Shown one piece after another: positions 16,631-25,917 of a DNA stretch of 64,000 nt (positions are counted from its first letter, which is position 1; the number at the start of each line of letters is the position of its first letter). The notes under the pieces were generated by a model, which ran no database searches, was not told where the DNA came from, and saw only the letters and a program-made list of their open reading frames with translations. Position numbers and translations under genes: made by a program. The stretch is from JALZUV01 sp964654855 (GTDB lineage Bacteria > Pseudomonadota > Alphaproteobacteria > Rickettsiales > JALZUV01), in NCBI GenBank assembly GCA_964654855.1, contig CAZZJS010000002.1:1-64000 (forward strand), written 5' to 3'.

Positions 16631-18091
16631 TTAAATATAAAACCATTCACCAGCCAGCATTAGACACATAATGGCTAAAAATGTTCCTGCGGTACTACGT
16701 ATGGTTTGTATTTTGCTGATAGGTAAGATATCTGCCATTTTATTAACAGAGCGGCGCCCCAGCGAATGGTAGCTAATATCAGTCTCTTCCATTTTCTTAG
16801 GGTCATAAATATTGCGTAAATCTAACATGAGAGCACTACGCATCAGCACTCCTATTTTTGATAAATCTAAATTTGTAAATTCAGACCACTCTGTCGCGAT
16901 AATTACCATATCTGCATTCTGAACGGCATGATAGGCATCAGCGGCATAATGAACGGTTTCAGGCAATTGCACCTTCGCATCTTCCATTGCCAATGGATCA
17001 TAGACTACAAGATCAGCACTTTCCTTCACAAGCGCTCGAATTAATTCAAGCGCTGGGCTATCACGCATATCATCGGTACCAGCTTTAAACGCAAGCCCTA
17101 AGACTGCAATACGTTTACCCGAAACGCCATCCGTTAGCTCGCGAATGCGCTTCATAATACGCCCATGACGTGCTTCATTACTCACCATCACACTATGCAT
17201 AACACTCATAGGGGCATTAAAATGATTACCTATATGGACAAGAGCTTTTGAATCTTTTGGAAAACAAGAACCACCGAACCCAGGCCCAGGATTTAGAAAC
17301 TGCGTGCCAATACGGCTATCGTAACCAATGCCACGTTTAATATCGTCCATATTACCACCGAGCTTCTCAGACAAATCAGCCAACTCATTGGCAAAACAAA
17401 CCTTCGTTGCTAACAGTCCATTCGCGGCATATTTAATAAGTTCTGCACTAACTGTATCGGTTTCAACCAACGCAATACCATTACTAGTCAAAGGGCGATA
17501 TAATCGATTCATTATATCACTCGCTTGTTGGCTATTGCTGCCGACAACGATGCGCTCAGCTTGCATGAAATCTTTAATCGCTGAACCTTCACGTAAAAAT
17601 TCAGGATTTGAAATAACATCTACTTCAACATCCCAATCTACATCAAGGCCAGCCCTTTCACGAGCAGCGTATATTTTGCGTTCAACCAACGAAGCAGTGT
17701 TTGGAGGAACAGTCGATTTATTGACTATTACCGTATAACCTTCCAAATGTTTTGACACTTCTTCAGCAGCTTGAATCACATACGTTAGATCTGCTTTACC
17801 GTCCTCACGGGATGGGGTACCTACACATAAAAATACAATATCGGCCTCAGACACCGATTGCCCGAAATGATTAGAAAACTGCAACTTACCTAGCTCAATA
17901 TTGCGCTGTAATATCTCTTCTAGCCCTTCTTCATAAATGGTTGGAATTCCCTGCTTTAGTTGTGTAATTTTTTGCTTATCAGTATCAATACAGGTAACGC
18001 GATGGCCTATTTCTGCCAAACAACAACCCGTCACAAGCCCTACATAACCTGTGCCAATAACGGTAATCTTGAGTGAAGGTGTTTTCATCAT
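16631..18091 (-). CDS. ugd: UDP-glucose 6-dehydrogenase
   Basis: 486 residues. Makes UDP-glucuronate from UDP-glucose with two NAD+, a precursor of acidic exopolysaccharides. N-terminal Rossmann motif VIGTGYVGLVTGCCLAEIG, catalytic Cys in GPGFGGSCFPKDS (about 264), substrate motifs NPEFLREGSAI and VLGLAFKAGTDDMRDSPA, all intact. The usual length is about 435-450; the extra C-terminal 40 residues include a hydrophobic segment (FLAIMCLMLAGEWF), an unusual tail that could tether the enzyme to the membrane. It is the first gene of a two-gene operon behind a sigma-54-type promoter, so precursor supply appears to be switched together with the polysaccharide genes. Confidence 0.95.
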   Translation of the reverse strand: MMKTPSLKITVIGTGYVGLVTGCCLAEIGHRVTCIDTDKQKITQLKQGIPTIYEEGLEEILQRNIELGKLQFSNHFGQSVSEADIVFLCVGTPSREDGKADLTYVIQAAEEVSKHLEGYTVIVNKSTVPPNTASLVERKIYAARERAGLDVDWDVEVDVISNPEFLREGSAIKDFMQAERIVVGSNSQQASDIMNRLYRPLTSNGIALVETDTVSAELIKYAANGLLATKVCFANELADLSEKLGGNMDDIKRGIGYDSRIGTQFLNPGPGFGGSCFPKDSKALVHIGNHFNAPMSVMHSVMVSNEARHGRIMKRIRELTDGVSGKRIAVLGLAFKAGTDDMRDSPALELIRALVKESADLVVYDPLAMEDAKVQLPETVHYAADAYHAVQNADMVIIATEWSEFTNLDLSKIGVLMRSALMLDLRNIYDPKKMEETDISYHSLGRRSVNKMADILPISKIQTIRSTAGTFLAIMCLMLAGEWFYI

Positions 18092-18127
18092 CTAACTCTT
18101 TCTTAAATTAATGTTATTTAAGAAGTA

Positions 18128-18143
18128 GCAAAGGCAATGCCAG
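18128..18143 (-). promoter_or_regulatory. Sigma-54-type promoter for ugd
   Basis: Minus strand reads TGGCATTGCCTTTGCT: TGGCAT, five bases, TTGCT. It lies 37 bases before the ATG at 18091. The palindromes at 18195-18230 are 50-90 bases upstream. Confidence 0.82.
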
Positions 18144-18194
18144 CACATAACTCACTGTATTATAATTCTTTTTATATTTGGAATTCAAAAAACT

Positions 18195-18230
18195 TTCCCA
18201 ATCTGAATAAAAACCTTCCGAAATTGGGAG
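18195..18230. promoter_or_regulatory. Tandem dyads between divergent sigma-54 promoters
   Basis: TTCCCAATCTGAATA (18195-18209) and TTCCGAAATTGGGAG (18216-18230), starts 21 bases apart, each one good half-site plus a weaker one of the TTCCCA-N3-TGGGAA pattern. They serve both ugd (minus) and the exosortase operon (plus) by position. Confidence 0.55.
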
Positions 18231-18352
18231 CTTTTGGGACTTCTCATCCAAGCTTGTTCAAAGCACCTTCCGATAGAACAAAACACTTAAGCTAATGTTT
18301 TATATAACCATATGGACAACACTCCACGCCTAAAAAATCGATAAGTTCGAGC

Positions 18353-18368
18353 TGGTACGGTTACTGCT
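18353..18368 (+). promoter_or_regulatory. Sigma-54-type promoter for the receiver-exosortase operon
   Basis: TGGTACGGTTACTGCT has GG and GC separated by ten bases; the -12 box is CTGCT rather than TTGCT. It lies 31 bases before the ATG at 18400. Confidence 0.6.
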
Positions 18369-18399
18369 TAGCTATAGAGACATACATAAAGGATAGATT

Positions 18400-18819
18400 A
18401 TGGAACTATATGCAAGAACAGATACCTCCTCCCATTCAGGATTAAAAATACTGATCGCAGAAGATGACATGACACATTTCATGCACCTCTCCTCACTATT
18501 GCGAAAACGTGGGTATTACGTAAAAGTCGTAAATAATGGAAAGGATGCTTTGCACATGCTGCAAACAGAACCTTTTCATGCATTTTTTCTAGATTTGATG
18601 TTGCCTAAAGTCGATGGATTCGAAGTCATTGAAAAGTTACAAGAAACTCCTGAGTTACAAAAAACTCCTGTAATCATTACCTCAGCGCATATCATGCGTA
18701 ACTTTATGCACCGGTTCCCTCAAGACAGTGTGAAAGGCTTTTTACCAAAACCTATCGATCCTTCTGTGCTAGATGGAGCATTGAGAAAAGTAGAGGGTCA
18801 TGCACCTATCTCATCATAA
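18400..18819 (+). CDS. Single-domain response regulator
   Basis: 139 residues, a receiver and nothing else: KILIAEDDMTHF, phospho-acceptor Asp in AFFLDLMLPKVDG, switch Thr/Ser in VIITSAH, Lys in FLPKPIDP. A short Ser-rich N-terminal lead precedes it. With no output domain it may shuttle phosphoryl groups or act by binding. Its 3' end overlaps the exosortase start by 20 bases, so it is the first gene of that operon and probably tunes export or sorting. Preceded by AAAGGA ribosome-binding sequence. Confidence 0.9.
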   Translation: MELYARTDTSSHSGLKILIAEDDMTHFMHLSSLLRKRGYYVKVVNNGKDALHMLQTEPFHAFFLDLMLPKVDGFEVIEKLQETPELQKTPVIITSAHIMRNFMHRFPQDSVKGFLPKPIDPSVLDGALRKVEGHAPISS

Positions 18820-19651
18820 ACTGCTCGCATGGATCGCATTGATTGGCTGCTTAAATGGGCTTAGTCGATCTATACTCGTTTCAATATCAGAGCATGGTAT
18901 AGTCAATGCGGTTATATCTGGGTTCCATCTCAATTTATTTGTCGTGATTGCCATTATCGCTGCATTGCGCCTGATAATAGGCGCAAAAGATAGCCACCCC
19001 CTCACGCTTACCGATAAGCATATAATCTCATTATTTTTCATTATATTAATGATTCCCAGCGCTATGACTAGCTGGTCTACTCTGGCTTGTTTCTCACTTT
19101 GGTGTATCTGGAAATATCGTCATAACCCGCGGGTATGTGCTGGCTTTTCTATCCTATTGGCCGTTGGAATACGTGAGCCAGTAGTGATGATATTGTTAAA
19201 AAGTCTGGCACCCGTGGTGCTAACTTTAGATGCAGTATTCGCACAAACATTTGCTGACTTTATGGGATTGTCTTCTCAACGCCATGATAACCTAATTACT
19301 ACAGAGCAAGGTCGATCAATTCTTATTCTCGCAGGGTGTTCTTCAGTCAGCAACCTTTCCCTAATTTGGTTAGGGTGGCTGGTCGTAGCACGCAACCTAT
19401 CTTATCAATGGCAAAAACGTGATGCACTCGCACTTACAACACTCACCCTGATGGTACTAATACTTAACTGGCTTCGCCTAGCAGTGCTAACTCTCTCTCA
19501 AGAAGCGTATCACTGGCTCCATGGTGAGACCGGCCTCATAGTATATCAAACCATATTACTCATTCTGATGTTTCTAATTATTCGGAGGATCTATGCAAAA
19601 GAGATTATGGATTATTATCATCCTGCTCGCCAGCATCACGCTGTGGGGTAA
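18800..19651 (+). CDS. Exosortase-family transpeptidase
   Basis: 283 residues, strongly hydrophobic with about eight membrane segments. The catalytic trio of the exosortase/archaeosortase family can be read in order: Cys in LAGCSSVSNLSLIWLGW, Arg in NWLRLAVLTLSQ, and His in LHGETGLIVYQ, each at the start of a membrane helix as in the family. The enzyme cleaves C-terminal sorting signals of secreted proteins and passes them to the envelope. The only evident substrate in this window is the DUF1194 protein at 25027-25911. The next gene, EpsI-like, overlaps its 3' end by 59 bases. The exosortase subtype cannot be assigned from motifs alone. Confidence 0.75.
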   Translation: MHLSHHKLLAWIALIGCLNGLSRSILVSISEHGIVNAVISGFHLNLFVVIAIIAALRLIIGAKDSHPLTLTDKHIISLFFIILMIPSAMTSWSTLACFSLWCIWKYRHNPRVCAGFSILLAVGIREPVVMILLKSLAPVVLTLDAVFAQTFADFMGLSSQRHDNLITTEQGRSILILAGCSSVSNLSLIWLGWLVVARNLSYQWQKRDALALTTLTLMVLILNWLRLAVLTLSQEAYHWLHGETGLIVYQTILLILMFLIIRRIYAKEIMDYYHPARQHHAVG

Positions 19652-20075
19652 GGTCATGCGTTATCATACGCCTCTTCACAACATAGAAGAGCATGTAAAC
19701 ATACAGTTAGAAAACACCATGAAAGAGCAAGGTTTCGAGCTTCTGGCACACCAAACCCTCACTTCAAGCGGTGTATTCTCTGCCTATCATTACACACACC
19801 AAAACTGTATTGGAGAGCTTACGATTACTCCTCTTTTCAAAAGCGCAGAAGCCGTCAGCATGGTTCAAAAGGACAGCCAAAAACCAGTTTTCTATTATCG
19901 CCATTATCAAGGCGAAGCATTTCCGAACTGGTATTATCTCTGGCGCGAAGGAATTGCCCCATTACGACGCATGGCAGAGCTAGAAACCATTACCTTTCCC
20001 GCTGTTCTAGCGATATATGATCCATCAAATTGCGTGCAAGATGCATCCCTTTCGTTTGAGGAGTTCTGGCAATGA
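19593..20075 (+). CDS. EpsI-like exosortase-associated protein
   Basis: 160 residues: one N-terminal membrane segment (about 5-18), then a periplasmic domain. The position, size and features (a central FYYRHYQGEAFPNWYYLW aromatic stretch and two Cys) fit the EpsI/DUF3485 proteins that accompany exosortases or are fused to their C-terminus. The start at 19593 has GGAGG six bases upstream inside the exosortase gene, so translation is coupled. The similarity is by context and general pattern rather than a strict motif, so the family call is moderate. Confidence 0.55.
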   Translation: MQKRLWIIIILLASITLWGKVMRYHTPLHNIEEHVNIQLENTMKEQGFELLAHQTLTSSGVFSAYHYTHQNCIGELTITPLFKSAEAVSMVQKDSQKPVFYYRHYQGEAFPNWYYLWREGIAPLRRMAELETITFPAVLAIYDPSNCVQDASLSFEEFWQ

Positions 20076-21112
20076 GTCATTTCCTAAATAAAAAACAAGA
20101 AATTTGGCTAACAGTCGATTCCCGTCACTTTGGTGGAATTGAAACACATCTTTACCAACTAGCCACTGGATTGGTCAAAACAGGCTATCACCCACGTATT
20201 GTCTTCTTACGCGATTACGGCAAACACCCTTTAAGAAAGGCATTGCAAAAAGCCGAAATTCCCATCACTACTCTCACCCACCCTTTACGAGGATGGAAAG
20301 AAGCAATCTCACATTATAAACCTGCTTTGATTCATACACATGGTTATAAAGCAGGAATATTAGGCCGCCTCGCCGCTTATCGAAATAATATTGCCTGTGT
20401 GTCTACCTATCATAGCGGAGATGCCAATAATGGTCGCTTAAAATGCTATCGCTGGTTCGATGAGCACACCGCTTCGCTCGCACAAAAGGTGATTGCCATA
20501 AGCGAGAATGTGGCTGCACGACTCCCCTCTCATGCGGCTATTATCCCTAACTTTGTGCCTGTTCCTTCAGATATCACTGAGCATACCGGTAAGCACATTG
20601 CCTTTGTTGGTCGACTTTCACACGAAAAAGGGCCTGACTATTTTGTAGAACTCGCAAAATCACTCCCCCAACACCTCTTTACCGTATATGGCGATGGCCC
20701 CATGCGCGAAACATTAGATGTTGTAGAAAATTTGAATTTTATTGGACAAGTCGATTCAATGGAACCTCACTGGCAAAAGATTGATTTGCTTATTATGCCT
20801 TCTCGCCGCGAAGGTTTACCACTCGCAGCCTTAGAATCCATGGCACATAGAATCCCCGTAATCGCAAGCGCCGTAGGTGGTCTCCCCTCTCTTATACAAG
20901 ATAAAGAAAACGGATTTTTGGTAGAAACCGGTAACCTCGCAGAATTGAGTAAGATTGCCTCTCATTGGTACCAGTTAGATGAGGTCACTCGCCAAACCAT
21001 ATGCCAAAAAGCGCAACAAACAGTTCGCGAGCAATACTCACCAGAAGTCATTTTACCGCAAATTATTCAACAATATGAGGAAGCTTATGCGCATCGGCAC
21101 CCTACTCGGTAG
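20072..21112 (+). CDS. Glycosyltransferase family 4
   Basis: 346 residues, GT-B fold. N-terminal acceptor domain begins WLTVDSRHFGGIETHLYQLA, with a histidine-rich HTHGYKAGILGRL. The C-terminal donor domain has AFVGRLSHEKGPDYFVELA and the E-x7-E region PSRREGLPLAALESMAHRIPVIAS. A cytoplasmic or membrane-associated enzyme adding a sugar to the repeat unit; donor and acceptor unknown. Overlaps the previous gene by 4 bases and the next by 26. Confidence 0.9.
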   Translation: MSHFLNKKQEIWLTVDSRHFGGIETHLYQLATGLVKTGYHPRIVFLRDYGKHPLRKALQKAEIPITTLTHPLRGWKEAISHYKPALIHTHGYKAGILGRLAAYRNNIACVSTYHSGDANNGRLKCYRWFDEHTASLAQKVIAISENVAARLPSHAAIIPNFVPVPSDITEHTGKHIAFVGRLSHEKGPDYFVELAKSLPQHLFTVYGDGPMRETLDVVENLNFIGQVDSMEPHWQKIDLLIMPSRREGLPLAALESMAHRIPVIASAVGGLPSLIQDKENGFLVETGNLAELSKIASHWYQLDEVTRQTICQKAQQTVREQYSPEVILPQIIQQYEEAYAHRHPTR

Positions 21113-22247
21113 TTTCCCTGTTTTATCTGAAAGTTTTATTCGTAATGAAATTCATGCATTGCGTAAAACCGGCCTACCCGTTGATATCGTTGCGATGGTT
21201 AAGGAGGAGAGCACACAGCTTTCCAAACAAGAACAGGAATTGGTAAAGACTGCCACCTATTTGCAAGATCTACCACCCCCATCGTGGAGTAAGGTATTAA
21301 AATTCCTACCCAATATCCTATCAATCATCCCATTTTTGTGGGCACAGAAAGAATTATCACCAGCATCCTTGCTTTATCACGGTATCAGAATAGCCCTTAA
21401 AGGCTATGAGCTAGGATGGACACATATCCATACGCATTTTGCTTGGGGGCATGCTTCTTACGCGATTGTAGCCGCAAAGTTATTAAACATTCCCGTTACC
21501 TTAACGTGCCATGGATCGGATGTGTATGCCACACCACAAGACTTGCAGGCCAAGTTAGATCATAGTGATTCGATCATTGCCGTATGCGATGAAATGCGAG
21601 AAACTCTTGCCGCACAAACGCACACTCCTATACAGATAATTGCTTGCGGAGTGGATACAGACGAATTTACTCCACTAAAAACGAAGAAATCGAATGGTCG
21701 ATTATTATTCGTCGGACGCTTAATCGATTGCAAAGGCGTGGACGATTTACTGCATGCAATGACTGCATTACCCACCAAACACCGATTACCTCTAGATATT
21801 ATCGGTGATGGCCCTTTGCGCGCTGAACTTGAACAACTCAGCAAAGAATTAGAATTAGACGAGTCAGTTTCTTTCTTAGGCGCAAAACCAGCCAACTGGT
21901 TGAAAAAGAATGGCCCGCATTATCATGCATTTGTCTCTGCATTTCGAGAAGGAGAAGACGGTGCTAAGGATACTGGTCCCATCGTAATCAAGGAAGCAAT
22001 GGCAATGGGTTTGCCCATTATAAGCACTGAATTTATGGGAATTCCAGAGATGGTTGACCCCACTTGTGGCACCCTTATTCCTCCTAAAAATCGCGAAGCA
22101 TTGCAGCAAGCTCTCTTCCAGCTTTGGGAAAAACCAGAGAGCAAACGACTCAGAATGGGAGAAAATGGCCGAAAGAAGTTAATCGATAATTTCTCGATTA
22201 ACAAGCAAATACACGATCTTAGGTCGTTATGGAGTGATCTGGCATAA
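21087..22247 (+). CDS. Glycosyltransferase family 4
   Basis: 386 residues from the ATG at 21087, chosen because it has GAGG at proper spacing and starts MRIGTLLGSFPVLSESFIRN, the normal start of this GT4 subgroup; the frame is open further upstream inside the previous gene. The donor domain has FVGRLIDCKGVDDLLHAM, DIIGDGPLRAEL and EAMAMGLPIISTEFMGIPE. The SFPxLSETFI opening is usual for exopolysaccharide colanic-acid-type transferases. Acts on a lipid-linked repeat unit; specificity unknown. Confidence 0.9.
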   Translation: MRIGTLLGSFPVLSESFIRNEIHALRKTGLPVDIVAMVKEESTQLSKQEQELVKTATYLQDLPPPSWSKVLKFLPNILSIIPFLWAQKELSPASLLYHGIRIALKGYELGWTHIHTHFAWGHASYAIVAAKLLNIPVTLTCHGSDVYATPQDLQAKLDHSDSIIAVCDEMRETLAAQTHTPIQIIACGVDTDEFTPLKTKKSNGRLLFVGRLIDCKGVDDLLHAMTALPTKHRLPLDIIGDGPLRAELEQLSKELELDESVSFLGAKPANWLKKNGPHYHAFVSAFREGEDGAKDTGPIVIKEAMAMGLPIISTEFMGIPEMVDPTCGTLIPPKNREALQQALFQLWEKPESKRLRMGENGRKKLIDNFSINKQIHDLRSLWSDLA

Positions 22248-22302
22248 GTCATGCTCCCAACAATTAGCAAGAATTAATTACTAATTTTAATAAGGAACAT
22301 GC

Positions 22303-23607
22303 ATGCGTCACTTTTTTCGCTCTTTAAACCATGCCCTCTGCTACGCGTTGGCGATTGCATTAGGCAAAGGTGTGTCGCTTTTGATGCTACCCATTATCAC
22401 CCATGCATTACCCGTTGCTGATTATGGACGATTAGAGCTAATGGTCGCCATTGCGGATATGGGGGGAGTTTTGCTTGGATTTAGCCTCGTCGATGCGCTA
22501 TTTCGTTTCTCGGGCAGTGCTAAAACTCTAAAGCGCTCCAAAAAGCAAGCCGCCTCTATTTTTGGATTATGTTTAGTTTTGGCACTTGTTGCGCTTTTAT
22601 TCGGACAGCTATTAATACCAGCCTTACTACTTATCTTACCTGAATCCGTTATCGAAAGTGAGTTACGCATTCTGCTAGCCACCTTGTCGTTAACGGCTTT
22701 AATACAGGTACCGCTAGCCTGGTTACGCATGCAAGATCATGTGTACCGCTATTGTTTCTTATTTGGCGGGAAGGCACTACTCCAAGCTGGGCTAATCTGG
22801 ACAGCACTGCATGCAGGTTATGGTGTTGTAGGTATCTTACTAGCAGGGTTAATGGTCGATCTTCTGCTTTGCGCCATTTTGTGCGCACAACAATATAGTC
22901 AAACTTCTGTGCGCTTTCACTGGTTAGAGACAAAATGTATTCTACCTTATAGCCTGCCTTTAATTCTGGGCGCGTTAGCTTGTTGTCTGCTCGGCAGTTT
23001 TGATCGTTTCTTTTTAGCCCCAATCGTAGGGGAAACGGCCTTGGCTCATTATGCATTAGCCGGTAAATTTGCTTTGATGGTCGCGCTACTCGCTGAACCT
23101 TTTAACATGTGGTGGTTTCCTCGTCGTTTTCGTCTCCTACAAGAACAAGATGGTGCATTACACAGCGCACGCAATGTGATGCTGGGAGTCGGCTATATTA
23201 CTATCGCAGCAGCCATGGTTTCTGCGTTAGCTCCTTGTTTAATCACATGGCTAACTCCTGAAACTTATCACTCAGCTACCAAATGGGTAGCGCCCTTATG
23301 CGGGATCGCGGCCTTACATGCGATCACTAACTTAATGAATATTGGAGTTTATGCAGGACGCACCGGCTGGCTCCCTAGCTTCATCAACTTAAGCAGCGCA
23401 ACTATCGCACTCATCGGATACCTACTACTTATCCCAATACACGGTGTCGGCGGTGCTATTGGTGCCACTTATCTGGCATTCGGAGTACGATTCGGTCTCT
23501 TTTTCTTCCTCAGTCAACAGCGTGTACCCATTCCTTATTTACGAGGTCTCGCCTCATTATGGAGCGATATAGGATTCAAAAGGAGGCTGTCTTATGAGCT
23601 TTCCTAA
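22303..23607 (+). CDS. Polysaccharide flippase (Wzx/MVF-type)
   Basis: 434 residues with about twelve hydrophobic segments and basic loops, a MATE/MVF-type lipid-linked oligosaccharide flippase. The N-terminus ALGKGVSLLMLPIITHALPVADYGRLELM is the classic opening of the polysaccharide biosynthesis (RfbX-like) family. It should move the undecaprenyl-linked repeat unit across the inner membrane. TAAGGA lies before the ATG. It sits 55 bases after the glycosyltransferase and overlaps the ligase/polymerase gene by 14 bases. Confidence 0.92.
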   Translation: MRHFFRSLNHALCYALAIALGKGVSLLMLPIITHALPVADYGRLELMVAIADMGGVLLGFSLVDALFRFSGSAKTLKRSKKQAASIFGLCLVLALVALLFGQLLIPALLLILPESVIESELRILLATLSLTALIQVPLAWLRMQDHVYRYCFLFGGKALLQAGLIWTALHAGYGVVGILLAGLMVDLLLCAILCAQQYSQTSVRFHWLETKCILPYSLPLILGALACCLLGSFDRFFLAPIVGETALAHYALAGKFALMVALLAEPFNMWWFPRRFRLLQEQDGALHSARNVMLGVGYITIAAAMVSALAPCLITWLTPETYHSATKWVAPLCGIAALHAITNLMNIGVYAGRTGWLPSFINLSSATIALIGYLLLIPIHGVGGAIGATYLAFGVRFGLFFFLSQQRVPIPYLRGLASLWSDIGFKRRLSYELS

Positions 23608-25030
23608 TACGGCCAGCATCGCAATGAATGCACACACACCCGCTTCTCCTGCTATACTAACTGGATTGATGTGGCTGTGGTGTCTTGTGGGTATGGGAGT
23701 GCTCTATACCACAAGGGAGCCTCTCTTTTTACTGGTAATGATGATTCTACCACTCAGTGCCATCATGGGACTAAAACTCCCTTTCTTACTAGCAATGGGC
23801 TTTGTGCTATTCTCTTTCTTCCGAATACATGAAGCGTTCCCCTTTTTGATGCCGCTTCATATTCCCAAGCTCCTTTCCTTAGGAGCAATCGCAAGCTTTA
23901 GTTTGCTGTTATTACAGAAGCGTATCAAACTATTCTGGACTACTGAACTCACCTGCTTCGCCCTCTTTTTCTTCTATTGTAGCATCAGTATTCTTTTAGC
24001 CGAAAACCGTGGATTGGCCTTTGCTTATTGGAGTGGCATTTACGCAAAAATTGCACTCATGGTATTCATCATTACCTACCTTACGCGAACGCCACGCCAA
24101 CTTCGCTGGATTAGCCGACTCATTGTGCTGACAGGTATGACAATTGCTATCGTTGCCATCAAAAACAAATTGCAAGGTATTGGACTAGTCGAAGGCACAC
24201 GCGTAACCATCAGCCGTGATTTAGGTAGCATCTTAGGCGATCCTAATGATCTAGCACTCACTCTACTCTTCCCATTCAGCTTTGCTATTACCATGGCCAT
24301 GCGCTGGGGAGTACGGTGGGTAGACCGCTTCGTCGGCATTTTGGGAACAGGCATCATCTTGCTCGCCATTATTTATACGCAGAGCCGAGGCGGACTGCTT
24401 GGGATTGCTACCGTTATATTCACCCTAACCTGGTTTAGAGTACGTTCAAAAACCTTACTTATCGCCGGTGCTTTTTGCGCTGTTCTAGTATTATTTACAT
24501 TAGCCGGTATTGCGGATCGCGCATCTGGCGGAACCCATGAAGAAGGACTAGATGAATCCGCCAGTATTCGTTTACATGCATGGATGGCAGCTTTCAAAAT
24601 GGCACTCTATAACCCGTTGACCGGTGTTGGGCTCGACAACTTTTATGCAAATTTCTTTTTCTATTCCGATTTCTGGGACAATAAAAACCACGCCGTACAC
24701 TCCACTTGGTTTGGCGTAATGGCCGAAACAGGTTTTGTAGGATTCGGTTTATTTATCGCAATGATTTGGCAGTTATTGCGTACTGCTCGTAAATTGCATA
24801 CGGCAACCTTGCATGCTGTACGAGCCGATGGAAAAGCCATTAGCCTTTCCATCACTTCTGAAGCGTTATTGGCAGGTATTCTTTCGTTCATTGTTTCTGG
24901 AACGTTCCTTACTCAGGGCTTTACCTGGCCAATATACATTCTGCTCGCACTAACCGTTGCGACCGTTCATATCCATCAGCAAACGCTGAAAGATTCACAC
25001 AGAAACCAATTAAACAGGAGATTATTATGA
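23594..25030 (+). CDS. O-antigen ligase/polymerase-type membrane protein
   Basis: 478 residues, about twelve membrane segments and the large periplasmic loop of the Wzy_C (O-antigen ligase) family: GDPNDLALTLLFPF, then TQSRGGLLGIA and, after the loop, PLTGVGLDNFYANFF and HSTWFGVMAETGFVGFGL. This wording is like the O-glycosylation ligase-type proteins associated with exosortase loci, so it may either polymerise the polysaccharide or attach glycan. A strong AGGAGG precedes the ATG at 23594. It overlaps the DUF1194 gene by four bases. Confidence 0.85.
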   Translation: MSFPNTASIAMNAHTPASPAILTGLMWLWCLVGMGVLYTTREPLFLLVMMILPLSAIMGLKLPFLLAMGFVLFSFFRIHEAFPFLMPLHIPKLLSLGAIASFSLLLLQKRIKLFWTTELTCFALFFFYCSISILLAENRGLAFAYWSGIYAKIALMVFIITYLTRTPRQLRWISRLIVLTGMTIAIVAIKNKLQGIGLVEGTRVTISRDLGSILGDPNDLALTLLFPFSFAITMAMRWGVRWVDRFVGILGTGIILLAIIYTQSRGGLLGIATVIFTLTWFRVRSKTLLIAGAFCAVLVLFTLAGIADRASGGTHEEGLDESASIRLHAWMAAFKMALYNPLTGVGLDNFYANFFFYSDFWDNKNHAVHSTWFGVMAETGFVGFGLFIAMIWQLLRTARKLHTATLHAVRADGKAISLSITSEALLAGILSFIVSGTFLTQGFTWPIYILLALTVATVHIHQQTLKDSHRNQLNRRLL

Positions 25031-25911
25031 TTTGTTTTTTCAAAAAACTGGTTGTTCCTGCCTTCATGGCAAGCACAACCTTATTATACAGCACGCAAGC
25101 TTCGGCTCAGGATGTTGATGTAGAGCTTCAGCTTTTAATCGATGTATCTGGCAGTGTTAGCACCAGTGAGTATAATCTGATGATGGATGGCTACGCTAAC
25201 GCCTTCCGTAACGATTCAGTTCAGGACATTATCCTGAATAATTCTGGCGAAAATTTCGGAAGTATTGCTGTCCAAACGGTGATGTGGTCTAGCCAAAACC
25301 TACAGAGTACCATGACCGATTGGACCCTTCTCAATAGTATCGACAGTATTAATAATTACGCCTCTACCCTAGGCAGTATGGATCGTGCTTTTGGCGGCGC
25401 CACTTATCTGGCAGAAGGTCTTGATTACGGTGCCAATCTATTTTCGGATAATGGCTTTAACGGTACACGTAGCGTGATCGACATTTCCGGCGACGGATAT
25501 GGTTATGATTATCTGTATAAAGATTATTCTTTCTTCACAGGCGGAGATACTGCAACCCAGCGTGATGACGTGCTGGCCTCTGGTATCACTACCATTAATG
25601 GGATTACGTTGGAAGGCACCTATGCTCAGTCTGGCGACCAAACCCTCACAGAATGGTATTCAACTAATGTAACAGGTGGTGATAATGCTTTTGTCATCGC
25701 TGCAAATGGATTTGGTGACTTCGAGCGTGCTTTGGTCACCAAATTAAGCGCCGAGATTGAAGGTGGCTACATTCCGATCGAAGCCACTCCGGCCAATCCG
25801 ATTGATACCGCACCCGCTCCCATTCTGGGAACTGGTCTTCCCATTTTGTTGCTTCTGCTACTATATAATAAATTTTTATTTATAAAAAACAGACAGTTAA
25901 GTGTGGCATAG
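25027..25911 (+). CDS. DUF1194 von Willebrand A-domain protein with exosortase-type C-terminal tail
   Basis: 294 residues. Signal peptide (about 1-28, cleavage after ASA-QD). A vWA-like DUF1194 domain with MIDAS motif IDVSGSVS (Asp about 39). The tail reads PAPILGTGLPILLLLLL followed by a basic end (NKFLFIKNRQ): short Pro-containing motif, hydrophobic segment, positive residues, the tripartite layout of PEP-CTERM-like sorting signals. DUF1194 proteins often carry such tails in alphaproteobacteria. In the same operon as the exosortase, it is the best candidate substrate, probably an envelope or matrix adhesin-like protein. The ATGA overlap links it to the ligase gene. Confidence 0.82.
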   Translation: MICFFKKLVVPAFMASTTLLYSTQASAQDVDVELQLLIDVSGSVSTSEYNLMMDGYANAFRNDSVQDIILNNSGENFGSIAVQTVMWSSQNLQSTMTDWTLLNSIDSINNYASTLGSMDRAFGGATYLAEGLDYGANLFSDNGFNGTRSVIDISGDGYGYDYLYKDYSFFTGGDTATQRDDVLASGITTINGITLEGTYAQSGDQTLTEWYSTNVTGGDNAFVIAANGFGDFERALVTKLSAEIEGGYIPIEATPANPIDTAPAPILGTGLPILLLLLLYNKFLFIKNRQLSVA

Positions 25912-25917
25912 GGATTG

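Noticed and set aside
22649..23056. 135-codon minus-strand frame inside the flippase gene
   Set aside because: Shadow of the coding strand; sequence has no family features and the flippase frame is clearly real.
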